The notes under the pieces are model-generated. The model searched no databases, was not told the DNA's origin, and saw only the letters and a program-made list of their open reading frames with translations. The translations under genes were made by a program, and so were the position numbers. This document shows positions 11,733-21,263 of a stretch of 64,000 nucleotides of DNA, piece after piece (position 1 is the first letter of the stretch; the number at the start of each line of letters is the position of its first letter). The stretch comes from Owenia fusiformis (taxonomy: Eukaryota; Annelida; Polychaeta; Sabellida; Oweniidae): assembly GCA_903813345.2 (NCBI GenBank), contig CAIIXF020000006.1:33705524-33769523 (forward strand), given 5' to 3'.

Positions 11733-12418
11733 ATGGCTAAAGGTAAAGAAAAGTATTCTAGGGCTAGTAGGCCTAAAAAGAGGAAATATCACGGAACAAA
11801 AAAATCTGAGGCTGAACCTGAAGTGAAAAAGTCAAAAGTTGAAATCGAAGTGAAGCCTAAATCTGCATCAGCAGCAAAGCTGAATATCAATCAAGAAATT
11901 GAGTCTCCCTCTAGTGAACTAACTGGATTTCGTTTTGTGGACTTAGAACTACTGCTTGTGTTCCTCCGCCAGTTTAGTTGCCCGTCATGCAACTCACCTC
12001 ATTCGGGAACAGAAACAATCCAGAGCAAATACAATTCACAGAGACACGTGTTGGACTAGCTTCCACAATTGGAATTTACTGTAATGCTTGTGAGGAAATG
12101 TGTTCATTTCATACCTCTCAAAAGCCTTCTTTTGGGCCATATGATGTGAACAGGAGATTCCCAGTCTCCATGTTTGCCATTGGAAAGAATCATGAGCAGG
12201 GAAATCGATTCCTTGCCAACATGAACATGCCATCGGGCCAAAAACCTGCAACTAAAGCTGTTTCACTGGCTTCCTCAAAGAAAGCATCTAGTGAGTTATG
12301 CCAACGAGAAACTGACAACCCAAATACAGTTGTTAAAAATATCACAAAAATATTAAAACAAACACACATGGCTTGTTCCATGTATTCTTATGGATCAGTA
12401 GGCCAAATATTAGGGTGA
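11733..12418 (+). pseudogene. Mutator-like transposase-domain remnant, frameshifted
   Basis: Frame 1 from 11733 encodes a Lys-rich start (KGKEKYSRASRPKKRKYHG) and then LTGFRFVDLELLLVFLRQFS with CPSC. The homology-like sequence then continues in another frame from about 12000: CNACEEMCSFHTS, FGPYDVNRRFPVSMFAIGKN, FLANMNMPSGQKP. It ends at 12418. The order 'GFRxxDxELL - CPSC - CxxC - VNRRFxxxMxxIGK - MNMP' is what I associate with the 'Mutator-like transposase domain' proteins abundant in invertebrates. The frameshift near 12000 and the absence of the catalytic C-terminal half indicate a dead N-terminal fragment. It lies upstream of, or inside a 5' intron of, the hexokinase gene. Family name is from memory of its motif pattern. 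Confidence 0.6.
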
Positions 12419-12802
12419 TTGGTACTTTATTCATTGAGATACTCTGCACACTGTGAACTGCATCTTTTAGTGGACAATTTTCAAAATTCAAATTCTCTGC
12501 ATATTAAAATGACTGTAAATTGTTAATTACGAGACTAATCCATCTTGAATATGCTAAGGAGCACTATTTGTGCATAAATTAATTCGAAATATTTTTTTTC
12601 TATATTTTTTTTCTAAAAAGTTCAGATAATTTTCTATATTATGTCAAAATTTTGTTAAGATTAATGCAATAAGAGAGAAGCTATATTTTTTTTAATACAT
12701 CAAAAATCTCAATTTTAAAGGGATATGGCTGCCAAAGTTGTCTAAATATTCAATTAACTGTTTTGGGTTTCCATTGTCATTTGAATTTCCCTTGTTTCAG
12801 GT

Positions 12803-15800
12803 ATGTCTGATTCTACTGGAACAAACTTTCAAAGTCTTCCACAGTTACCTACTGGGGAGAACATGGAAAAGGTAAACAGAAATGCACACCTTATAAATGC
12901 TTGTAGTTGAGTTAAGGAGAAGCCATGTAAATGTTAACAAGGGTGTCATTTCTGTAATCATTCTTATGAGGGATTTTCTGGAACCATTTAAATAACCTTC
13001 TGCATGTCATGATGTCATAGTAAGAGAAAAATAGACTTAAAAATTCATAAAACGAGTGCTTACTTCAGAAATTATTCCAAATATTATTAATATAAACTAT
13101 TTTGCTGTATGTTCTAATATTTCAAAGAGAACAATTGACACATGAATTCATATAGAAATTGTTCAGATATTCAAATAAATTACTAACTAGTACAGTATAC
13201 ATATGGTGATATTTCAGGTTAAATCAATGGTAGATTCAATGCTATTGGATGATGCTGCAGTTCAAAAGATGATGAGTGTTTTAGAATCAGAGATGAAGAA
13301 AGGGATGAGTAAAGATGAAAGTATAAGGAAAACATCTTCATGCCAGATGGAAAACACTTATGTGACCCAACTCCTTGATGGGACAGGTGTGTGGAGTTAT
13401 TTTTAGAACTTCTTTCTCAATTTCTTTCTTATATAGGGAGGGCATAATTCATTTTATCAATTTATTATTTAATCAATAACCAGTTTAACTATTTTTCAAA
13501 TTTTCAACTGGGTTAGGGTGTTAATGGATTTTCAACTGGGATGACTGGGTGCAAGGTAATTTTATAATCAACAGGGTTCCATATTTGCTGCTTTAATACT
13601 AGATGTATTAGTTTCCATTAGTTTTTCATATTTGAAATATTGAATAATGAAATAGCATCTATCAATGTCAGCAAAATCTTTATTAAACACGAGTTGATCA
13701 AATCTTATATTTATTATGTCATAGTCTATTACAGTTTTTGTCATATTTTCAGAGGAAGGTGACTATCTTGCACTGGACCTAGGGGGTACAAACTTCAGAG
13801 TTTTGCTAGTGAAGTTCCGCCAAGGAAAAGCTGAGAGTATTAGTCGGAACTACAATCTTACCAAGGAACAATTGCATGGTCCTTGCGAAGGGGTACAGTA
13901 CTCACATATTCTTGCTCCACCATATATTTTCATGATTTTTTCCGAACTAACTACCTGGAACACGAAAATTTGAATTCTAGCGTGTGGTATGCCCTTAGGA
14001 TGTTTCCAATGGGAATTTGGAACTGAGAAGCCAATGCTGTTTATTTAAAAGACTGTTTGATTCTCTTTTTGAACTTGTTACTCTTAAAATAATTTCATGA
14101 TGGGCTAATTTTATAAATCTTATTCTATTGTATCATTGCATACTTATGATAATGATAATTTGCAATTTGACCTACTATTGCAATTTGACCTACTCTTGCA
14201 ACTTGGACTAATTTTTTGAAAATGAGTACCGTATAAAGAATCACCATGTATGTGAGTCCATTGAATGGTGCCATTTCTCTTTCTAATAGAGTTCAATAGT
14301 TGTTTGAAAATTATCATTTTAGGTGTTTGATCATTTGGCAAGGAGTATTGGGAAATTTCTACAAGAGGAGAACATAACAAATAGATTACCATTGGGTGAG
14401 TATTAATTTACTTTTGTTTCAGAAAGAAGATGTTCAGAATTTGCGTTTTGACTTCACTCAAGTATGCATTTCAAAATACAGGTATTTTAAGAAGTGGTGA
14501 AATATTAAGACCTACGTTGTATTTTCAACCTTTGCCTTCACATGTTGTCTTCCATAACCCCTGAGCTGTATTTTCACATTTCAGAATTCACATTTTCATT
14601 TCTTATGACCCTGAGTACGCTTAACTTTGGCTATTAAGCTCTGTTTTCACATTTTAGGATTCACATTTTCATTCCCTATGACCCAGAATGCACTTAACCG
14701 TATTGTACCGAGTTGTGCTTTCACATTTTAGGATTCACATTTTCATTCCCAATGACCCAAAATGCACTTAACTGTGGTGTTCTGGTGACCTGGACCAAGA
14801 GCTTCAAATGTCCTGATGGAGTTGGCCAGGATGCTGTGAAGATGCTAGAGGATGCTATTGCAAAAATAGGGGTTAGTTTCAATTCAGTATTTTGGACCCA
14901 TCATGTGGTAGATATGATTTAATTCAATTTAATCTCTGAGACAGTATAAAATTGTATATTTTAATTTAGAATGATTAATATATTATTGATTGATATTTGT
15001 GTAGCCCCTCACATTAGCCATGACCCTGGAAGAAAGCTATCACACTATGATGGGGTCCAAATGTCATAACATAACACAAATACTTGTCTATGACGTCTTT
15101 GCCTGGTTATGAAATTTCTGAAAATGTTACCTTGATCATAAACAAGTACAACTTGTGCTACTATTGTAGGGTATTAATGTTGATCATAAACAAGTCCAAC
15201 TTGTGCTACTATTGTAGGGTATTAATGTTGATCATGAACAAGTACAACTTGTGCTACTATTGTAGGGTATTAATGTTGATCATGAACAAGTACAACTTGT
15301 GCTACTATTGTAGGGTATTAATGTTGATCATAAACAAGTACAACTTGTGCTACTATTGTAGGGTATTAATGTTGATCATAAACAAGTCCAACTTGTGCTA
15401 CTATTGTAGGGTATTAATGTTGATCATGAACAAGTACAACTTGTGCTACTATTGTAGGGTATTAATGTTGATCATAAACAAGTACAACTTGTGCTACTAT
15501 TGTAGGGTATTAATGTTGATCATAAAGAAGTACAACTTGTGCTACTATTGTAGGGTATTAATGTTGATCATGAACAAGTACAACTTGTGCTACTATTGTA
15601 GGGTATTAATGTTGATATTGTGGCTGTGTTGAATGACACTACTGGAACCTTAGCTGCTGGTTCATACCTCGACCACCAGTGTGAAATAGGAATGATATTA
15701 GGTGGGTATTTAAATACATAAGGTTATCATTGTCATGTCTCGGGGGTTTCATACGCAAAACATGAAAATAACAGGCAAAATTTTTAGAAGTTATAATTTA

Positions 15801-18618
15801 AAGGCAATATTTCTAAGAAAAATATGATCCAGATTTTCAAAAATGTGTCCTTATTGGACCTGTCTGTTGTAGTTGTAGTAAGATAGGGTAGCAATGTGAG
15901 GGGGGGGGTCATTAGGTGACAAACCTTGAACTCATGTGGACACTGGACAGGTTGTTGATGTAGATGTCCATAGAATGGTAGACATCTGGTACAATGGCAG
16001 CCTTGATTGGTTTTTAAGTTTATTTTTACCCATAGGTACTGGTTCAAATGCTGCCTATATGGAATATTTAACTCACATGGAGAAATGGGAAGGTCCAATA
16101 GATTCTCCCAAACAGCAGGTTGCCATAGATATAGAATGGGGAGCATTTGGTGACAATGGTAGCCTTGATTGGTTGAAAACAGACTATGACATTGAGGTTG
16201 ACCTACATTCCAACCATGTACATTCATTTACGTAAGTATATGTTCATGTGCTCTGTAGGGTGTTTGGTCAATTGAGAGTATTTATCCACATAACTTGGTG
16301 CACTTATTTTCAGTTTATTTACTTACAGATCAAAGGAGCCACAAAAACTAGAGATGTGTTGAGAGTAAAATTTTTCAGTGTTTTTCTCTCACAAAATTCC
16401 TTGCCATGCCAACACCAACAAACACCAACAACGGGGAGATAATTTAATAGTTCCTCAAAATTAACAGATCGAGGGCACTGATTAATAGAAGCTTGACTGA
16501 AGAAGAAACATAATTGGGATCATTTACATCAATTATTATCATTTTTTATGTCACCACCAGAAGTAGCGACATAATGTTAATGTCTCCAACTTTTTTGTGG
16601 ACAGTGTTTGGTGGTCGGCATTCAGCGTCTGTAACAATTTCTTACAACTTTCTATTATTTACCAAGTGGTGACCTTTTGTTATGTTAATACCTTGTTCAT
16701 CATTTGTATGGTTTCTATTAGTTTTTGTCATACATTCGTAGGATTCTTTCATTTCAGATTTGAAAAGCTGTTCTCAGGAATGTATATCGGTGAAATAGTG
16801 CGACTCTGTTTGTTGCACTTACAAAAAGATGGCTTGATATTTAAAGGGGGTGTGTCTGATAAATTCAGCAATCGTTGGATATTCACAGCATCTCACGTTT
16901 CTGTGATAGAAGAGTAAGTCATTTTGTTTTAGTTTTAGTTAAAAATAATTCGAATCTCATATTGAGATTGAGCTTTTTAATCTAGAAAGCCCATGGTCTA
17001 ATTAAGAAAATGGTGGGACTAGTGCAGAATTGTTTTATTGACAATTTTGATTCCTTGACTACATCAAAGGTTTATTCAGACACATGTTAAAGTTTCTTGT
17101 TGTCTTGGGAGCTGAAACTTTTAAGAAAGTGAACCTTTTCTGGTGCATTTTGATAAAATCATCCAACTCACTGACAAAGGTTCATTGTGAAAAATTTGAG
17201 CACCCTCTCCATCCCTCCTTACACAGCCCCATATCATAAAATAATTTAAAACAGCAATGAATCTTTGTTTTTTTCACCTGTTTATCAGAGACAATCTCAA
17301 GGGCACCTCAGAAAAGCTTGATGGGGTGCTGAAAGAGCTTGACATGCAGAATATGGTCAGTGAGAGTGACAAAGATGTAATAAAATACACCTGTGCAGTT
17401 GTATCTCTCAGGGCAGCTCAGATAATTGGTGCAGGTATGTTAATGTATTATTTGTTTATTTTTATCCTTGGAATCTTTTTCGTCATGACTAAAACATGAA
17501 CACTTGTAGCGGCTTTGCCTATAGCATTGTATTAGCCACTTGTGATTGTATTTTCATACTAAGCACACATTTCATCCAATGAATGACAACATCTGTTTCT
17601 TTATTCAGTGAAGGGCAATACCCATTTCTCTATTCAATGAAGGTCAATATATATTTCTCTTTTCAATGAAGGGCATGCCTGTTTTTTTATTCAATGAAGG
17701 GCAACATGTTTCTCAATTCAATGAAGGGCAATATACTCTGTGAAGAGTCTATTGCCTGCAACCTACAGAGTGAAAACAATACGTTCATGCAAAAATCACT
17801 AAGAATGCCACAGGTATTGCGGGCGCGAGTGTTTTCAGGTTTTCCCCTAAATAAAATCAATTTCAGTATTTAGTGAATTTTTGTGTATCTCTTATTGTAG
17901 CTACTGCAGTTCTGTTAAACCACATCTCTAAACCAGAGGTTACAGTTGCTATAGATGGCTCTCTCTACAAATACCACCCTAAGCTACATGACCTCCTCAT
18001 GGGGGTCATTTCCAAACTATCACCCTCCACAAAAGTAAGTGTAAATAATAGAAATTCTACTTACACCATTAAAAATTCAAATAGCATTTAAGCAACTATA
18101 CTTTATTCACTGGCGGATTAGGGGGGGGCTGGGGGCCCAAAAAAATTTTTGAGCCAAAAAAGGCCTTCAGGCTCCAAAAAGTGGGACTTTTTGGTCATTA
18201 CTGGGCCTTATTTTCTAATTTCATGCCAAATTTTGAAGAAAATGGGCCTCAAAATTTGGGCCCACTTTTGGGTTTTAGGGGCCCGAAATCTTTTTTCCGC
18301 GCAAGCGGGGAAGTTTTTTCCTCTAACCTGAAATTTGGGCCCCACCCTTGTTGGTTTCCAGATCCGCCCCTGTTATTCATGTAAATATTTATCGATTCCA
18401 TTCATTATTGTTTGCTCTAATAAGAAAGCTAATTGTCTACATTGAAAATAATGAATTCATTAATGGTTCATTGTAAGTTCATATGTTTCAGTGTAAATTG
18501 ATATATTTCAGTGTAATTTGATATATTTCAGTGCAAGCTAATATTAGCAGAAGATGGGAGTGGTCGAGGTGCAGGATTTGTAGCAGCTGTTGCAACGAGA
18601 CTTCAAAAACAACATTAA
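12803..18618 (+). CDS. HK: Hexokinase, single catalytic unit (469 aa)
   Basis: Eleven coding exons join in phase: 12803-12871, 13218-13386, 13753-13892, 14323-14395, 14732-14871, 15602-15701, 16036-16231, 16758-16913, 17289-17434, 17901-18034, 18532-18618. Hexokinase transfers phosphate from ATP to glucose and other hexoses in the cytosol, the first step of glycolysis. Visible motifs are the phosphate-1 loop LDLGGTNFRV (exon 3), LPLGFTFSFP, WTKSFKCPDGVGQDAV, the sugar-binding/catalytic-Asp segment DIVAVLNDTTGT (exon 6), IEWGAFGD, SGMYIGEIVR, and the C-terminal nucleotide site LAEDGSGRGAGFVAAVATR. Length matches the roughly 450-490 aa single-domain enzymes, not the 100-kDa fused vertebrate forms. 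The first coding exon starts just after an acceptor (TTGTTTCAG), so a 5' untranslated exon lies upstream and is unplaced. Substitutions such as SFPM for the usual SFPC and TKSF for TKGF are mild. Three introns end in tandem repeats that copy the acceptor and exon start. Confidence 0.95.
14568..14745 (+). repeat. Three tandem copies of a hexokinase acceptor plus exon start
   Basis: TTTTCACATTTCAGAATTCA (about 14571), TTTTCACATTTTAGGATTCA (about 14643) and TTTCACATTTTAGGATTCAC (about 14719) are successive imperfect copies about 72-76 bp apart. Each is followed by an exon-5-like stretch (TTTTCATTnnnnATGACCC, then TTAAC). Only the third copy runs into intact exon 5 at 14732. The copies have diverged, so this duplication is older than the 48-bp array downstream. 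Confidence 0.9.
15132..15611 (+). repeat. 48-bp minisatellite spanning a hexokinase 3' splice site (10 copies)
   Basis: Ten nearly identical 48-bp units start at 15132, 15180, 15228 and every 48 bp to 15564. Each holds an acceptor-like TGCTACTATTGTAG, followed by GGTATTAATGTTGAT, which are the first five codons (GINVD) of hexokinase exon 6. The last acceptor (ending 15601) leads into the real exon. In the hexokinase frame an upstream acceptor would read five exon codons, then array sequence, and hit TAG at the next unit's splice site. The units also form a chance 182-codon open frame in another register. Confidence 0.95.
15945..16015 (+). repeat. Degraded copy of a hexokinase exon-7 segment in the preceding intron
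   Basis: The intronic phrase ACAATGGCAGCCTTGATTGG (about 15991) nearly repeats ACAATGGTAGCCTTGATTGG in exon 7 (about 16154). The upstream part (CAGGTTG...CCATAGAATGG) resembles CAGGTTGCCATAGATATAGA in the exon. It is a partial exon duplication just upstream of the exon's acceptor, no longer translatable. Confidence 0.65.
16547..16700 (-). mobile_element. Interspersed family D, short inverted copy
   Basis: It starts TTTTATGTCACCACCAGAAG and ends GTTATGTTAATACCTTGTTC, the reverse complements of the 3' and 5' ends of the family seen at 21.6, 45.0, 56.06 and 60.38 kb. It keeps the GTCTGTAACAATTTCTTACA segment but lacks the tandem-repeat core. Confidence 0.65.
17570..17740 (+). repeat. Degenerate 30-35 bp tandem repeat
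   Basis: TTCAATGAAGGGCAATA-like phrases recur about six times, interleaved with YATTTCTCTWTTCA, in the hexokinase intron before exon 10. Copies are diverged and contain no exon sequence. Confidence 0.7.
18110..18371. mobile_element. hAT-like MITE with GGGGGCCC-rich body
   Basis: The left end CTGGCGGATTAGGGGGGGG and right end CCAGATCCGCCCCTG form an imperfect inverted pair. The flanking direct repeat TTATTCA appears just before the left end and just after the right end, consistent with an hAT-type target duplication. The body is rich in GGGCCC/AAATTTTGG. Short frames inside are spurious. It lies in the last hexokinase intron. Confidence 0.65.
18480..18536 (+). repeat. Triplicated 20-bp acceptor at the last hexokinase intron
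   Basis: TATGTTTCAGTGTAAATTGA, TATATTTCAGTGTAATTTGA and TATATTTCAGTGCAAGCTAA follow one another. Each is a 3' splice site plus the first bases (TGYAA) of exon 11, and only the third joins the real exon at 18532. In the hexokinase frame the first two copies quickly reach stop codons. Confidence 0.85.
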
Positions 18619-20650
18619 CATAAAATATTGGATGGAGACTCACGGGATCAATTCAAAAAACCAACCAGACTTCATTAAACAAAGGGCAGGGAGACCGTGT
18701 AGGCCCAGTGAGCCTTGACAGCATTAGGGGGGGGGGGGGGGCATCAAGTAGAATGGGAGGAGGCATCATGCTTATCAGGGTTCCATTTTTGTATGTTGTA
18801 ATTGATTTGGTATAAAATCATTGTTCATCTAAAAGTTGGTATTGCTCTTCTAGGAATCATAATATGGTCAAAATCACATGGAATATGTTAGCAGATGACT
18901 TCAATAACACAGTGTGAGTGGATGTAGTGGCACAAAATTGAAGATCAAAATTACGATACGCAATGTCGTATTAATTACCATCTTTGCTAATGGAGTCCTT
19001 GCTCATCAAGTAGAAGTGACTGCATTCAAAGATGAGAAATGGACAACAATGCAGACAGGATGATTACCAAAATAAGGATATGCTGCTAATTATATGCAAA
19101 ATTGAATATGATTCGGAAGTAAAATAAATGGTGTTATGTAGGAACTTCACCATATAGGATGGTCTTTCACACACAATCACACAATTAATTGCTAAGATAG
19201 TAAATGCAGAGAAACTACAGATATAGTGATTTTATAGGTAGGTGCTGGCCCATTCTCCAAATCCAGGGCTGCAGAACTCATTCCTCCTTCTTTATAGGGA
19301 ATGATAAAGAAGATAATCTGGATCTTGCAGCCCTGCAGTTGGAGAATGGTGCTTGCCAGGCCAAGCAGGCTTCTTGATTTATTAGGCTTGACCTCTATAG
19401 GAGGATTGGCCTATGTGACTTAGATGAATTAGTACTAATATGTAGAATCTATGTATACCATATGTGTACTCATTAATTGAATGCTATTTTTACAAAATGT
19501 TAAACACCAAAGGTTCTACAATCAAGGGGAAAATAATAGTTGGTGTTAGAAACTGCTATGTAGAACATCTTACCTATCTGAATTATTCTCAGAAAAAGTT
19601 GGCCATTGAGATGTGCCATCCAAACCCCATCATGCAATGACCTTACCACATTAAAGCCTGAGTGAAAGGCTCACATATTAGAAAGTGAGGCCAAATACAT
19701 TGTAAAATGTGCCAGTGGTGTGTTGGAATCATTTCTTTAAATATTGTCAGTGAATGCATCATAAATGTACTTTAAGAATTCTCTTTATTTTAAATAGCTT
19801 GGACCAAATAATGTAAGGATAACTTAAAATACATCATGGAATAATTCTAGGCATAGGTCTACAGGCCTAGTAGAATTGATGTTTTAGATATTAAGATTAA
19901 GATAGATTTTTAATCATGTATTTGATGTGTGATGGTGGTGAGATTAGTGTCTCATTGTTATTTTGAGGCAGTGTACACATGTGGAAAATGTGTCAGGAAG
20001 GGGTAGGCTGATTTTGTTTCTTCAACTGTTGAAAACAATAGAATTTACAAACAGGAAATTAATATTTTTCCAAATAAATTTCAATGGGTAGTAAAGTTGG
20101 GTAAAGACAAATTGAAACCAAGGTAAACTAGTATATATAGTTTAATGAATAGGTCTGTCGGACTGTCACTCTGTTTATTATCTGGTTTAGAAAATTGCAT
20201 CTTTCCATTTTACCAAAGAAATAAGTATTTATTGTCTTGGATTGTTTATTGAAAATATAAAATTCCTATACCTGGCCATAATTCATAACACACCTTGTTA
20301 CCGGTATTTCATCTAGACATGCCAGGACAGTAGACCACCTTAAGGATGGTGAATAGTTTTGTGCCTTTGTTTGGTTTACTTTAACATCTGCTCAACTACA
20401 CCAGATATGTCTCTGGATATGTACAATTTCCTTCAAGGTGTTTTCTTGAAATTAAAATTTAATTGAAATTAACATTCAAGTCACATGAGCAAGATGTAGG
20501 TATGTGGGAAAGATTTGTAGTGTTTTAATTCAGTGGTATGGGATTATTTTTTAGTTTTTAGATTAGTTTTTGTTGATGTTCCTATAACCTACTATACATT
20601 TATATTTATACACACATAGTTTACAATAAATGGAACAAAAATATAATATT
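18619..20650 (+). other. Probable hexokinase 3' untranslated region
   Basis: There is no coding potential from the hexokinase stop to about 20.65 kb. Candidate polyadenylation hexamers on this strand are AATAAA at about 19123 and 20625-20630. The later one lies just before the convergent MED27 gene. Includes a G-run near 18727. The real transcript end is inferred. Confidence 0.45.
20625..20630 (+). terminator. Candidate polyadenylation signal for hexokinase
   Basis: AATAAA within TTTACAATAAATGG, followed by an AT/T-rich stretch. It is the last canonical hexamer on the plus strand before the MED27 3' region. Confidence 0.4.
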
Positions 20651-20829
20651 TTAATTCTTTGTTTTTGTATTTTTCTTATTAAAGTATACAGATTATGCCA
20701 TACAGCACAATTGCAGATTCATGTTGTTCATATGATCACATAGTAGAGAATTAGTATGATGCTTTCTCGCTCTGTTAATGACTTCCATTCATTATAAAGA
20801 TGGCAACCATATAATTGCACAGAACCACA

Positions 20830-21263
20830 TTTATTTATTGAGAATCCAAATTCAGTTTTGATTTTGTAGCTGCCAGTTATTAACATTGGAATTTACATTT
20901 AATTTGAGATCCTCTTATGAACAGTAAAACCTTTACTGGTAAATCATTTGTCATGGTCAGTGGGTAAAGCGGGTAGAATCTAAGGTAGAATTCAGGGTAG
21001 AATCTCGTCCCATACAACAAACCTCACATTGGCAACAAAAAGCCACCTTTTGAGTTCATCTTTTATTAATACACTTAATGCAGTCTTTCATGCTGTCATT
21101 GCGGTCCAACGGTTACTTGTTATCAAACCGCAACAAATATGAAGTAAACCTAATTTGACTATCCCTTTGTATCAAATCTTGCAAATGTCTCTCACCAGTC
21201 ACCACACCAGCCATGGTATTTTCCAGTACATACTGGTCAATTATTACTGTTATGTATACAGTT
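20830..21263 (-). other. Probable MED27 3' untranslated region
   Basis: Non-coding sequence after the MED27 stop. On the minus strand AATAAA occurs at about 20830-20835 (within CTCAATAAATAAATG), a plausible polyadenylation signal that would place the end some 200 bp from the hexokinase signal. Confidence 0.4.

Noticed and set aside
12036-12381. Minus-strand frames antisense to the Mutator-like remnant
   Set aside because: No motif or splice support. The plus strand carries the recognisable motifs.
15084-15632. 182-codon open frame with NKYNLCYYCRVLML repeats
   Set aside because: Translation of the 48-bp array in a frame other than hexokinase. The real exon 6 frame begins at 15602.
18149-18384. 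Two short plus-strand frames before the last hexokinase exon
   Set aside because: They lie entirely inside an hAT-like MITE with recognisable ends and target duplication.
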